Shown here: in pieces, positions 9,701-16,403 of the stretch | Position numbering within the stretch: the stretch's first letter is position 1 | Layout: each line of letters starts with the position of its first letter | Position numbers and translations under genes: made by a program | Assembly (NCBI GenBank): GCA_017459445.1 | Contig: JAFUDJ010000011.1 | Location: 47,562-111,561, forward strand | Source of the DNA: Prevotella sp. | GTDB taxonomy: Bacteria > Bacteroidota > Bacteroidia > Bacteroidales > Bacteroidaceae | DNA length: 64,000 nt | Reading direction: 5' to 3' | Notes under the pieces: model-generated | Seen by the model: only the letters and a program-made list of their open reading frames with translations | The model's database searches: none | Told to the model about the DNA's origin: nothing

Positions 9701-12700
9701 GTCCTTGCCCTCGCCTAAGGGGAACATGTTCAGGACGTAGCCGCGCAGCGGCTCGGCCTCATAGGTGGTGCCGTCGCGCTCCACGGTGAAGCTCACCGTC
9801 TTCAGCGCGCCTAAGCCCGTCAGCATGCGCGTCACCTGGTCGGCCTGCACGGTGAACACCGTCTGGCCCAGGCTGTCCAGCTCCTGCGCCTCCTTGGTGG
9901 CGCCGGCCTTCATGCCGTTTTGCATGTATGCCGTGCCGCCCTTTAAGCGCACCAGGTCGGGGGCACCGCTCCTGGGGTCGTTGTTGTACTGATAGCGCTC
10001 GGCCACCTGCAGCTTTATGCCATACTTGCGCTCCAGGCTGAACACCGGGAAGCTGAAGGTGTAGTGAACCGTCACAGAATCTACAGGATCCAGATAGGCC
10101 AGGGGCACCGTGCGCTGGTCGCCGGCCAGGTTGCTGGCCATGTAGTTCTTGTCGCCGAAGTAGTCGAACGTGTCGTAGCCTATCTGCTTGTAGGTCACCT
10201 CTACCGGTGCGCGGTAGATGCGGTTGTAGATGGCGTTGTAAGTCATCGTGGGCTTATAGACCGACATTGTGTCCACATCCTTGTAGGTGCCGTCGTAGGT
10301 CATCGTCAGCGTGTCGAGCGCGTTGGTCAGGTCGATGACCTCGCTCACCTGTCCCTCCTGGAACAGCGTGGCGTAGCCCGAGCAGTAGACCTGCTGCACC
10401 TTCCAGCGCACAGGCGGCAGCTGCAGCGTGTACTCGCCCGTCTTCACGTCGGGCCACACGGTCATGCGCTTGCGCTCCGTGCGCACCGTGGTGTAGTGCC
10501 TGTCACCGTGGCGCTGGTGGCGCACCACCTCCTCGCGCACGCTGCGGTTGGGGTGCTGGTTGTCGTAGACCAGCCACGACGTGTTGTCGCCCTCCAGGGT
10601 GAGCACCATGGTCAGCGAGTCGCCCAGGTTGTTCTTCGAGAGGTTGTTGTCTAATGGCTTCTGGCCCTGGTCGTTGCCGCCCACGATGCGGCCCACGAGC
10701 TTCACCTTCGTGGCGTCGTAGAAGTAGATGCCGGCAATATCGCTGGTGATGTTCTGCTTCTCGCTGCTCTTATACCAGCCGTCGTTGGTGAAGACGTGCT
10801 TGTCCATCACGGCCTGGATGGTGTTGTCGCCCTGCAGCACGCGGAACGAGAACGAGCCGTCGTAGTCGGTCTCCACCAGGTCGCCCGTGGCATTGTGCAC
10901 ACGCTGGCCGTTGACGCTGAAGTTGACGCCCTTCACGGGGATGCTCGTGCCGTCGTACATCACGAAGCCCGAGAAGCGCTTACCGTTGGTGATGATGAAC
11001 TCGTGCACCGTCTCGTCGTTGCTGTTGGCGTTGAACGTAATGCTGTAGGTGCTGACGCCGGCCTCAAACTCCAGGGCGTCCTCGTTCACCACCGCTATCT
11101 TGTATTCCACGTTCGCCTTGCCCTGGTACGACAGCTCGTCGATGTCGTAGTGGCCGCTCTCGTCGGTCGTGTCGTACTTCACCACCTTGCCGTCGTAGGT
11201 GGCGTTCACGCGGATGCCGGCCACGCCCGTACCGTCGTTGAAGCGCACGTAGCCCTCCACACGGCCGGTATGCTTGCTCTCGCCCACGACCACCTTGGTC
11301 TCGGTAGAGTCGCGGCCCTCGCACTGGTTCACGGCCACCACCTTATATTCATACGTAAGCAGCGGCGACACGCTCGTGTCCTCGTAGCTCAGGCCGGTCA
11401 GGTCGGTGGCCACCTCGGTCCACGCATCGTCGCCCTTACCCTGCGTGCGGCGCATCACGGTGAAGTAGTCGATGGGGTTGCCGTCGGTGTTCCACGACAG
11501 CAGCACGCTGCTCTGGCGTGTCTGCGTCACCAGCGTCTCGTCTATCTTACCGTTGCTGGCATGGTAGAAGTTGGGAAGCGTAGGCTTGGGGAAGCTGGTT
11601 ACATACTCATGGTAGGTCAAAGTCGTCGTAGCGGGAACGACGGCCGAGCCGTCCTGCGTCCAGCTGTTGCCGAGGTTCTCCAGCAGTTCGTCGGCGGTGT
11701 ATGCCGAAGCCGAGGTGGTGGCCTCCATCACTGGCACGGCCTTGCCGTTGACAAGGTGCCACTGCGAACCTAACAACGTAACGGCCTTCGACTGGTCGGT
11801 GAGGTTGCGGTTGGCGGCCGATGCCATCTCGCCCCAGTTGTGGGCGGAATAACTGGTGGCACTGCCGCCCCATGGACTGCTGAAACCGCGATAGCACATA
11901 CCCGTGTGCAGGATGCCGGAGTAGGAGCCGTTCTCGTAGTTACACTCAAAACCCCAGCTGCCGTCGCCCCATCCGGTGAACGCTCCGCCATAGGTGTTGT
12001 CATAACTGGAACTGGTTGACTTGAGGTTGCCGTCGAACAGACAATTGGTGATGTAAACAGTCGAGTTGTTGGCATGGCCGACAAAACCGCCTACATGGGT
12101 ATCGCTTGTCGTGACGTTGGCCGAAACCCGCACATTTTCAAATCTCAGCGTCGAATTGGCAGCATCCCTGACACCACCTACGATTCCGGCTGTGTGCAGA
12201 GCACCGCTGACACTGCCGGTAACGTGCAGATTCCTAAAGGTAGCCGTTTTAGCATAGCGGAACGGAGCATAAAATTGGACTCCAGCACCATTATCATTGA
12301 GATTGGCAGTCAGTGTGTGGCCGTTACCCTCGAAGGTGCCTCGGTAAGGATAGGCGCCGTCCCAGCCAACGGGATTGGTAATGGAGATGTCAGCATTAAG
12401 GCTGACATTAACATCGTAATTTCCTTTGGCTGCCTCTACCATGGCTTTGAACGTATTCCAGTCCTCATCTTTATTGATGACGATATACGACGACGAATAC
12501 TCGCGGGTGGCATAGCTGTTGGTGTTCGTGTAGTTGACATCCTGAGTGTCTAAGCCTACCCACGTCTGACAGCCGTCGAGTTTGGTGGTGATCTGGTCGG
12601 GGGCAAAGAGACAGTTGTCAATGACCAGGCTGCTACCACGGGCAACCCAGGCCACGAAGCCGCGGTTGTTTGCGGCATTGGCACCCTCGAAACTGCCGTC

Positions 12701-14749
12701 GAACTTACTGTTGCGAATGATGACATTGGCTGCGCTCTGGCGTGCTATGAAGCCACCGAGAAGTGCTTCGCCATTGACAGAACTTTTGAGCGTGACCGAC
12801 GAGCGGCAGTTGTCAATGATGACCTTAGCACCTTCCATAGTCCAACCGATGAGACCTGCTGCATATCTTATACTGGTATTGATGGTGCCAGCCGTGTGCA
12901 GGTTCCTGATGGTGGCATTGCCTACGTAGCGGAAGGGTCCTATAAATTCCTGCCCGGTGTCTGCAAAGTTGAGGGTCAGCGTATGACCGCCACCGTCAAA
13001 GATGCCACGATAGGCATAACCGTTCTCCCAACCGACAATTTGGTCCTTGTTGATTTCAATATCGGCATAGAGGCGGGCGTTCACGTCGGAGTTGCCGCCA
13101 GCCGCTTGTACTTTGTTCTTGAAATCTGTCCAGTCGTCAGTAGTGCGGATGGGGAAGAAGTATTTCGTTACATCCTTCAGGTAGTTGAGGGCCGACTCTC
13201 CGCGCTCCACCAGAACATCCACGTCGAATGAAACGCAGGAGCGGGAGAGAGTCACCACCTTGTAGCGCTGCTCGCGGTCTGTCTGGTTCAGCTCGTAGCG
13301 CATGGTGTCGACGGGCTGGCCGTCGCGGTTCTTCATGGCGACTTGCACCACCATCCGGGCGCGGTCGTCCCACACGGCACCCGGCTCGTCGGCATAGTTC
13401 CACGAAACGCGGGCTGTAAAGGCCAGCGAGTCCACCCACTGAGCCGTGTAGTCCTTGATGCGCAGCAGGTGCAGGTTGTCGAGCGAGCAGCTGGCCTGCT
13501 TGGCGCAGCTGTTCTTCTCCCAGCCCCAGTTCTCGGTCATGGCGCGGCGCACGCGGTAGGTCACGTTGGGCAGCGTGCCGCCGTTCACCAGATGGGCCTC
13601 GGCAATGGCCTGCACCAGCGTGCTGTCAACAAAGGTGTAGGTGCTGTCGTCGACACCTTCCATATAGGGCTCCATGCCTATCTCCTCGAAGTCCTTCTCC
13701 AGACCCGTCAGCGAGCGCTGTATGTAGAAGTGGTCGGCTACCGACATGTCATTCGTGCCCCTGTGCATCAGGTGCCACTTCAGCTCCATCTTCGAATCGA
13801 TGCCGCCCAGCGGCCTGAGGGTCAGGCCCTGCGGCGCATGGATGACGGGCAGGTCTTGTACCTCCGACGATATGTTCTGGATTTCGTAGTCGTTGTTGTC
13901 CTTATAGCTCACCACAATGCGGAAGTCGTGGTGAGGCACCGTGGCGTCTAAATAGATGACGTCGCTGGTGGCCTTCGGCTGCAAGTCCACCTTGTGGAGC
14001 TTGCCCAGATGGTCGGTGTACTCATAGCGGGCCGCCGTCATCTTGTCGGTGGCCATGAACCAGGGAATCTCCAGCATGCCCTCCTTGCTGTACGACATGG
14101 TGGCTGCCGTCAGTTGCGGCGTCATCACCGCCTGGGCACTCGGCACATCGATGGTGGTGCTACTTAAGTCTTTCAGCGTGTAGTCGGTGCCAGCGGTGTG
14201 GTCCAGCGTGACGGCCCACTCCAGCTTGAGCGACTTGCCCAGCATGTCGTAGGGGATGCGCCAGACGGCGCTGAAAGAGTAGGTCTCGCCGTCGGTGTTC
14301 TCATAGACGGTGGTGGTCTGCTCGCCGTCTTCCTGCTTCAGCGTGAAGTGGTTCGACGAGTTGCCCTGCGTGATGTCGATGCTGCCACCGACCGAGGTCT
14401 TGAAGAACACGGGCAGTGTGCTGTCACTGTTGTCGTGGCTGCCCTCCCGTTTGTAGTTGAAGCCCCAGTTCAGCAGGGACTTGGTCTGCGTGTTGCCCGA
14501 GTCGTCGGTCCACGTTACGTTCAGGTTGGCGTTGCTCACCCAGTGGTCCGCCGCGTCCTCGTCGTAGACGGGGGCCTTGATGCGGATGGTGTTCGCACCG
14601 TTGAGCATCACCTGGTACTGGTAGGTCCGTTCGACGAACCAGTCGCCTGCCGCCACTTCCTGTGGCAGCAGCCATGCGAAGAGCGCCAGCAGTAGCATCC
14701 ACTGCCACGGTCGCCCTCGCCTCTTGTTTGTTAATTTGTTGTTGTACAT
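3734..14749 (-). CDS. Giant secreted modular surface protein, 3671 residues
   Basis: One uninterrupted 11-kb frame. The N-terminus is a signal peptide with a KRRGR n-region and hydrophobic core MLLLALFAWLLP. Approximate order: beta-sandwich repeats to 520; two right-handed beta-helix segments with GGGHTLT/RNLH-type repeats near 540-740 and 770-970; a fibronectin III-like unit near 1080; two carboxypeptidase-regulatory-like units (GRVEGYVRFNDG, RFSGFVMYDG) near 1170-1270; a long unassigned middle; two LamG/concanavalin-like domains near 2570-2700 and 2785-2950; a DIVGVFDDQNECHG domain near 3200; paired QKGWNWVSF/KKGWNAIGY repeats near 3326 and 3421; and the tail WYTISGMKLQ...GVYIFNGKKVVVR. It is likely an exported adhesin or matrix protein. 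No catalytic motif was seen. Confidence 0.85.
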   Translation of the reverse strand: MYNNKLTNKRRGRPWQWMLLLALFAWLLPQEVAAGDWFVERTYQYQVMLNGANTIRIKAPVYDEDAADHWVSNANLNVTWTDDSGNTQTKSLLNWGFNYKREGSHDNSDSTLPVFFKTSVGGSIDITQGNSSNHFTLKQEDGEQTTTVYENTDGETYSFSAVWRIPYDMLGKSLKLEWAVTLDHTAGTDYTLKDLSSTTIDVPSAQAVMTPQLTAATMSYSKEGMLEIPWFMATDKMTAARYEYTDHLGKLHKVDLQPKATSDVIYLDATVPHHDFRIVVSYKDNNDYEIQNISSEVQDLPVIHAPQGLTLRPLGGIDSKMELKWHLMHRGTNDMSVADHFYIQRSLTGLEKDFEEIGMEPYMEGVDDSTYTFVDSTLVQAIAEAHLVNGGTLPNVTYRVRRAMTENWGWEKNSCAKQASCSLDNLHLLRIKDYTAQWVDSLAFTARVSWNYADEPGAVWDDRARMVVQVAMKNRDGQPVDTMRYELNQTDREQRYKVVTLSRSCVSFDVDVLVERGESALNYLKDVTKYFFPIRTTDDWTDFKNKVQAAGGNSDVNARLYADIEINKDQIVGWENGYAYRGIFDGGGHTLTLNFADTGQEFIGPFRYVGNATIRNLHTAGTINTSIRYAAGLIGWTMEGAKVIIDNCRSSVTLKSSVNGEALLGGFIARQSAANVIIRNSKFDGSFEGANAANNRGFVAWVARGSSLVIDNCLFAPDQITTKLDGCQTWVGLDTQDVNYTNTNSYATREYSSSYIVINKDEDWNTFKAMVEAAKGNYDVNVSLNADISITNPVGWDGAYPYRGTFEGNGHTLTANLNDNGAGVQFYAPFRYAKTATFRNLHVTGSVSGALHTAGIVGGVRDAANSTLRFENVRVSANVTTSDTHVGGFVGHANNSTVYITNCLFDGNLKSTSSSYDNTYGGAFTGWGDGSWGFECNYENGSYSGILHTGMCYRGFSSPWGGSATSYSAHNWGEMASAANRNLTDQSKAVTLLGSQWHLVNGKAVPVMEATTSASAYTADELLENLGNSWTQDGSAVVPATTTLTYHEYVTSFPKPTLPNFYHASNGKIDETLVTQTRQSSVLLSWNTDGNPIDYFTVMRRTQGKGDDAWTEVATDLTGLSYEDTSVSPLLTYEYKVVAVNQCEGRDSTETKVVVGESKHTGRVEGYVRFNDGTGVAGIRVNATYDGKVVKYDTTDESGHYDIDELSYQGKANVEYKIAVVNEDALEFEAGVSTYSITFNANSNDETVHEFIITNGKRFSGFVMYDGTSIPVKGVNFSVNGQRVHNATGDLVETDYDGSFSFRVLQGDNTIQAVMDKHVFTNDGWYKSSEKQNITSDIAGIYFYDATKVKLVGRIVGGNDQGQKPLDNNLSKNNLGDSLTMVLTLEGDNTSWLVYDNQHPNRSVREEVVRHQRHGDRHYTTVRTERKRMTVWPDVKTGEYTLQLPPVRWKVQQVYCSGYATLFQEGQVSEVIDLTNALDTLTMTYDGTYKDVDTMSVYKPTMTYNAIYNRIYRAPVEVTYKQIGYDTFDYFGDKNYMASNLAGDQRTVPLAYLDPVDSVTVHYTFSFPVFSLERKYGIKLQVAERYQYNNDPRSGAPDLVRLKGGTAYMQNGMKAGATKEAQELDSLGQTVFTVQADQVTRMLTGLGALKTVSFTVERDGTTYEAEPLRGYVLNMFPLGEGKDVLADGQPILMDILRDPPGGYSSATLARGATISNSYMMNLSLSAGPIISVTGGQQSSTYFGTVATVTGNGSTAGYLNSSDNSTTSLTDLVFNMVGNKAYTYTMVLNNAVSTSSDPTMVGADADLYIGTVQNVTVTPMSTIRALTDSMYNEIKSQLSIGQSNTEGILAQYAQYGDLVEIAEGYSPDKDGKLQKFHLVRDLSLGYGPKLQSNFIYSQKQIMQQIIPAKAKEILNLMFIGSKADAQTLANKTKKPVYLSLRNEDDEWFGTANTKIIPGHAYNTEIEVAEDGINYLVVLPDGKKESDFTDEVLEKCMIIYAWAKMITQNEHEKLSATDLVNNYDVAGAAGVNYSETYDAGFSETTMQYFPFGVQPDYFETAAASGSWMAAVSLASKFVAVWVASLTKKLSMNPSIKTNKNDWINENAANKASSTIEFGGMLLKWSILPVVSMQTMGTRGEGKSYNRTESFTLACDPQSHLNVDVYRVKPANTEPNKSHDVTNIFTNGNFYDMSGVVLNRLSGRLSGNQIQVDGPRSFVYRTRGGSTQNPWEDQRVTQFYNEGSELDARTLKIVNPKITLDKQSVSGVSINDAAKFTIILSNESEKPEATEGLTVLQLFSLDQANPQGAKISVNGQTLTTGGMSVSVVPGLPTVLTMEVRAGQGFDYEGLTIGVMSPTDAVNTKELVSFDVHFLHEAGGVNIQTPGDKWVLNTNAQQDAKRGWYIPVVINGFDRHQHNFDHIELQYKESQRGDDAWTNVCSFYASDSLMALANGVRKLIPENGNIVTEFYGEGWVIERTYDLRAVLCCRNGSDFLTTPSRIISGIKDTRRPQLFGTPEPKSGLLTAGDDIVFNFSEDIEYNYLSAITNFEVKGETNNSSLSEMVSVQFNGTTASVESEAKRNFSGKNLTIDLMVKPTETGRDMPIFSHGTNGQKLQLWLTSDFKLKAIVNDEEFVSDSVIGRNAFRQVAVSINQQDSTLTFFKGGVEIGRKKMNGLYTGSGPLIFGRTNEQDRSKSTFYEGRMMEARLWYAAMDGGLIGSTYGGHHLTGYEKDLVDYYPMNEGSGDYVTDYTQGANAKLMNAAWAIPQGLSLKVEKADKGVQLDKTAISRTAEQDYTLMFWFKTDTEGRGTLLSNGRGLRADNGAVNQFHIGFEADKLVYRSNGFAQEVPGNWSDGKWHNYAMTVNRGRSVANIYMDKELVTTFETDTLGGISGGYPLIGASRYDIINEKDTLLNQDGLTPLKGNVDELMFFAQALPQQLISTYASKSPNGDEAGLLTYLSFDRQERQKDNSIELVPYVYSKKLYLDDQGKPRYELDPETKKPTDTLVRDYVFVDDEDEILARLDRKDAAPVVPYEEVTNLKFSFIGRGNQVLVELDEPNAKLNHRNLYVTLRDVEDLNGNTMASPQTACYYVTNSSLQWLINRLDATVRYGSGENCTLSFYNNGAQSHTYTIENCPRWLTLNKYSDVVAPQSLDYVTATVSKDLNIGTYNEIIYLTDEEGITEPFYLNLTVEGEQPEWADHVNSEFLANSMNISGQVYLYDELDSDPRDIVGVFDDQNECHGFANITHDTQSTETGLYLTVYDSQASGRELKFRLWQYSTGREIVLTPAVGGELQSPTITFQKDAMLGTNQPVRFDGGEDFVQNFKLQKGWNWVSFNLKSKQLSDVNKLLGSMRWSDGDILTELNSKLTMSYEAAQKQWIATGNTDGVTISPQKSYAIKVQKDCTLPISGTVVKELDDRTIEVKKGWNAIGYTPMTNLTVETALSDYYDQAEQGDVIKSHTEFAYFTKSGNTGRWRGSLQYMKPGEGYMMLRKGEAETSFTYPYYDMSSNFREDWNTSITRAAAPVMSPSTMSVSATVKGFDVEDGDVLIAYSNGDAVGMATVLSGSLADGQSVAMQSAAESQEPLYLSIAGDAKQGIWFAIERDGEIVAATGEVMTFQTNAVIGSPDEPTAINFVRADYADGQWYTISGMKLQKRPTQSGVYIFNGKKVVVR

Positions 14750-14812
14750 AAGTTAGAAATTTAAATAAAAATGTATATTACCTTGTTTCTTTCTTTTCTT
14801 CTTCTCTTCTGT

Positions 14813-14873
14813 CTAAGGAGTTGAGGAGGACAGGAGTTTTTTATTATTACTCCTTAACTCCCTGACTCCTTAG
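14813..14873 (-). repeat. Leader hairpin R1, copy 2
   Basis: Inverted repeat with arms CTAAGGAGT and ACTCCTTAG around an A/T-rich centre, 64-124 bases upstream of the giant gene start. One arm repeats AGGAGT-type (Shine-Dalgarno-like) words and the other repeats ACTCC/CCTCC-type (anti-Shine-Dalgarno-like) words. It is nearly identical to 16078-16139 and 20285-20345. Confidence 0.8.
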
Positions 14874-14887
14874 AGTTTATTTCTCAG

Positions 14888-14907
14888 TCCTGACACAAAA
14901 CGGATAT
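14888..14907. repeat. Cassette end sequence, left copy of cassette C1
   Basis: TCCTGACACAAAACGGATAT. It is an imperfect inverted match to the sequence at 15820-15843 (ATATCCGTTTGTATCAGTA), so the toxin-antitoxin module between them is bracketed by inverted ends. Identical left copies are at 16154-16173 and 20360-20379, each 15 bases after an R1 hairpin. Confidence 0.75.
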
Positions 14908-14943
14908 AAAAACCGCCGAGCCCATCTTTCGATGTCTCGGCGG
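14908..14943 (-). terminator. Intrinsic terminator of the PIN toxin gene
   Basis: Hairpin with arms CCGCCGAG (14913-14920) and CTCGGCGG (14936-14943), and an inner CATC/GATG pairing. On the minus strand it is followed by TTTTTATATCC. It lies 33 bases after the toxin stop. The same hairpin is found at 16178-16208, 17626-17656 and 20388-20418. Confidence 0.75.
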
Positions 14944-14975
14944 ATATTATTCTTGTATTCTGGGGGAGAGTAGGG

Positions 14976-15422
14976 CTACAGGTACTTGCTTACGAACGTG
15001 TCGGGCAGAAGTATTTCCATTGCCGACGTGTCGGCAAGACGGTAGTCCTTCAGATTGATGGTTACCAGCGCATCGCATTTGTTCTGCAAGGCGCACTGGT
15101 ACTGGTAGCTGTCTTCCACATCATCGAAAGCAAGGTCGTTGGTTCCGCTGACCATGCGCTTGTGGCTGATACTGGCCACGGTGCCCATTGAGAGCACGAT
15201 GTTCAGCAGGCTGCGCAGCCGGTTGGTCTGTTCGGGACGGTGTATGCCCTGACGCTTCAGTTCCATGCGGATGAGGTAGGCCAGCGTATAGACGCATCCG
15301 GCAGAGACCACAGCTTTTATTCGCTTGTCCTCGACGGCACTCAGCAGTTGGCTGACAGCCTGGTATCGACGACGCCGCTGGAGGTATTCGAGGAAGATGT
15401 TCGTGTCGAGGAATACTTTCAT
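14976..15422 (-). CDS. PIN-domain toxin (type II toxin-antitoxin)
   Basis: The ATG at 15422 is preferred over the upstream TTG at 15434, giving 148 residues beginning MKVFLDTNIFLEYL. This is the typical PIN start with the metal-binding Asp6. Later acidic residues (FDDVEDS near 99-104) and LVTINLKDY near 120-127 complete a VapC-like ribonuclease pattern. The predicted role is Mg-dependent RNA cleavage, blocked by the product of the adjacent gene at 15438-15665. The two genes are 15 bases apart, antitoxin first, in the usual order. A terminator follows at 14908-14943. The RNA target is unknown. Confidence 0.85.
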   Translation of the reverse strand: MKVFLDTNIFLEYLQRRRRYQAVSQLLSAVEDKRIKAVVSAGCVYTLAYLIRMELKRQGIHRPEQTNRLRSLLNIVLSMGTVASISHKRMVSGTNDLAFDDVEDSYQYQCALQNKCDALVTINLKDYRLADTSAMEILLPDTFVSKYL

Positions 15423-15437
15423 GGGACTTGACAACTG

Positions 15438-15665
15438 TTAAAGTTGGTACTTCTCCTGAAAGTAGTCTTCGAGGAGTTCTTCTTCTGTGGCCCCTGAGCT
15501 GAACACACCGCAAAGGGCTTCGTGACGGTAATGCCGCTTGCTCTTCTTGGCGGGCTTGGCCGCGTCAATGAGTTGCTGGGCGTAGGCCGTGAGCTGCTGT
15601 TGCAGCAGGTCGATGCGGTACGACTTGGGTATTCTTACCGGAACATTGATGGTTCTTGCTTCCAT
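15438..15665 (-). CDS. Antitoxin partner of PIN toxin
   Basis: A 75-residue protein beginning MEARTINVPVRIPKSYRIDLLQQQLTAY, which could form a short beta strand plus helix DNA-binding N-terminus. A basic patch PAKKSKRHYRHEALCG and an acidic C-terminus TEEELLEDYFQEKYQL follow, the latter a good candidate for the toxin-neutralising segment. It lies directly upstream of the toxin. The promoter-like TAACTTTG on the minus strand at 15771-15778 is about 105 bases upstream. It probably represses its own operon, by analogy with other antitoxins. The specific family was not recognised. Confidence 0.75.
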   Translation of the reverse strand: MEARTINVPVRIPKSYRIDLLQQQLTAYAQQLIDAAKPAKKSKRHYRHEALCGVFSSGATEEELLEDYFQEKYQL

Positions 15666-15683
15666 AATCGTGTTGTTTTACGG

Positions 15684-15825
15684 TTACGCGTGCAAGAACG
15701 GTACAAGCCGAACGCAATCAAACTTGTTTGAATTGCTGAGGCGCAGCCCGTTCTCGCAGCCTTTCGGCTGCAAAGTTACAACTTTTTCGCGATTTCGCGC
15801 ACGATTCCCCAGAAAAATAATATCC
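15684..15825. repeat. 142-bp repeat block P, copy 1, with promoter-like TAACTTTG
   Basis: Begins TTACGCGTGCAAG and ends GAAAAATAATATCC, and is nearly identical to 16705-16846. It contains nested palindromes (CAAACTTGTTTG; GCAGCCTTTCGGCTGC) and, on the minus strand, TAACTTTG at 15771-15778 (copy 2: 16792-16799). TAACTTTG fits the Bacteroidetes -7 box TAnnTTTG, so each copy may drive the small genes that follow. Frames across it are not credible genes. Confidence 0.8.
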
Positions 15826-15843
15826 GTTTGTATCAGTATGTCA
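15820..15843. repeat. Cassette end sequence, right copy of cassette C1
   Basis: Starts ATATCCGTTTGTATCAGTA and continues TGTCA. Close copies are at 18501-18524 and 20892-20915. It is inverted relative to the left end TCCTGACACAAAACGGATAT. Confidence 0.75.
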
Positions 15844-15974
15844 AAGAACGATTTAGCGAGTGGAGAGCCAAGCTTGCTTGAGCTATCCTGAGCGTTGAGT
15901 TCTTCGAGGCAAAGCCTCAAAGAACGATTTCTTCTTGTGACCGCTTGTTACCAAGCTGCCTTATCGAAGGGCTT
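15844..15974. other. Non-coding stretch with palindrome between cassettes C1 and C2
   Basis: Follows the right end of C1. It is bracketed by two TCAAAGAACG words (15842-15850 and 15917-15926) and holds the palindrome TTCTTCGAGGC-AAA-GCCTCAAAGAA. A matching palindrome occurs at about 20970-20995 after cassette C4. No gene is seen. Confidence 0.6.
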
Positions 15975-16018
15975 CACGGTCGCCCTCGCCTCTTGTTTGT
16001 TAATCTGTTGTTGTACAT
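15975..16018 (-). pseudogene. Fragment of giant-gene start (14 codons)
   Basis: On the minus strand from an ATG at 16018 it reads MYNNRLTNKRRGRP, matching residues 1-14 of the giant protein with K5 changed to R. The sequence then diverges, so no functional product is expected. It is part of duplicated block D (15975-16210). Confidence 0.85.
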
Positions 16019-16077
16019 AAGTTAGAAATTTAAATAAAAATGTATATTACCTTGTTTCTTTTCTTCTTCTCTTCTGT

Positions 16078-16139
16078 CTAAGGAGTTGAGGAGGACAGGA
16101 GTTTTTTTATTATTACTCCTTAACTCCCTGACTCCTTAG
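16078..16139 (-). repeat. Leader hairpin R1, copy 3
   Basis: Inside duplicated block D, nearly identical to 14813-14873. Here it has no full-length gene downstream on the minus strand, only the 14-codon fragment. Confidence 0.8.
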
Positions 16140-16153
16140 AGTTTATTTCTCAG

Positions 16154-16173
16154 TCCTGACACAAAACGGATAT
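16154..16173. repeat. Cassette end sequence, left copy of cassette C2
   Basis: TCCTGACACAAAACGGATAT, identical to 14888-14907 and 20360-20379. It is followed 4 bases later by the shared terminator hairpin. Confidence 0.75.
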
Positions 16174-16208
16174 AAAACCGCCGAGCCCATCTTTCGATGT
16201 CTCGGCGG
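16174..16208 (-). terminator. Intrinsic terminator of cassette C2
   Basis: Arms CCGCCGAG (16178-16185) and CTCGGCGG (16201-16208), with minus-strand TTTTATATCC after the hairpin. It is about 80 bases after the 36-codon gene. Confidence 0.7.
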
Positions 16209-16289
16209 ATAAAACCTTTCGGGGTGGTTCCGGGCCCTCGCCCGTGTCAACAAATCAGAGCATTCCGCTCACTCTCATCAATTCCTTTC

Positions 16290-16400
16290 TTACAGCATGT
16301 TGTGCTGGCGTAACCACTGCTTGCCGCTTGGTGTTAGGCAGAACAACAGAAATAAAATACACGGTACTCCGTAAACAAAGAAAATAAGATACATTCCCAT
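16290..16400 (-). CDS. 36-residue membrane peptide
   Basis: Reads MGMYLIFFVYGVPCILFLLF (hydrophobic, one membrane span), then CLTPSGKQWLRQHNML. Its ATG at 16400 lies 3 bases after the TAA of the gene at 16404-16697. The end of that gene supplies an unusually good Shine-Dalgarno-like AAGGAGGAA, which supports coupled translation. A single span followed by a basic polar tail suggests an inner-membrane micropeptide with a cytoplasmic or periplasmic tail. It is probably a partner of the upstream small membrane protein. No family was recognised with certainty. It is within cassette C2. Confidence 0.6.
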   Translation of the reverse strand: MGMYLIFFVYGVPCILFLLFCLTPSGKQWLRQHNML

Positions 16401-16403
16401 AGT

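Larger units (their letters stand above)
14706..14945. repeat. Duplicated block D, original copy (5' end and leader of giant gene)
   Basis: About 240 bases covering the first 14 codons of the giant gene, its leader, hairpin R1, the end sequence TCCTGACACAAAACGGATAT and the terminator hairpin. They are repeated almost exactly at 15975-16210. Differences are a few substitutions and short indels, so the duplication looks recent. Confidence 0.9.

Noticed and set aside
15684-15920. 78-codon frame in repeat block P
   Set aside because: The same block is duplicated at 16705-16846 as non-coding promoter/repeat DNA; the frame is not kept there.
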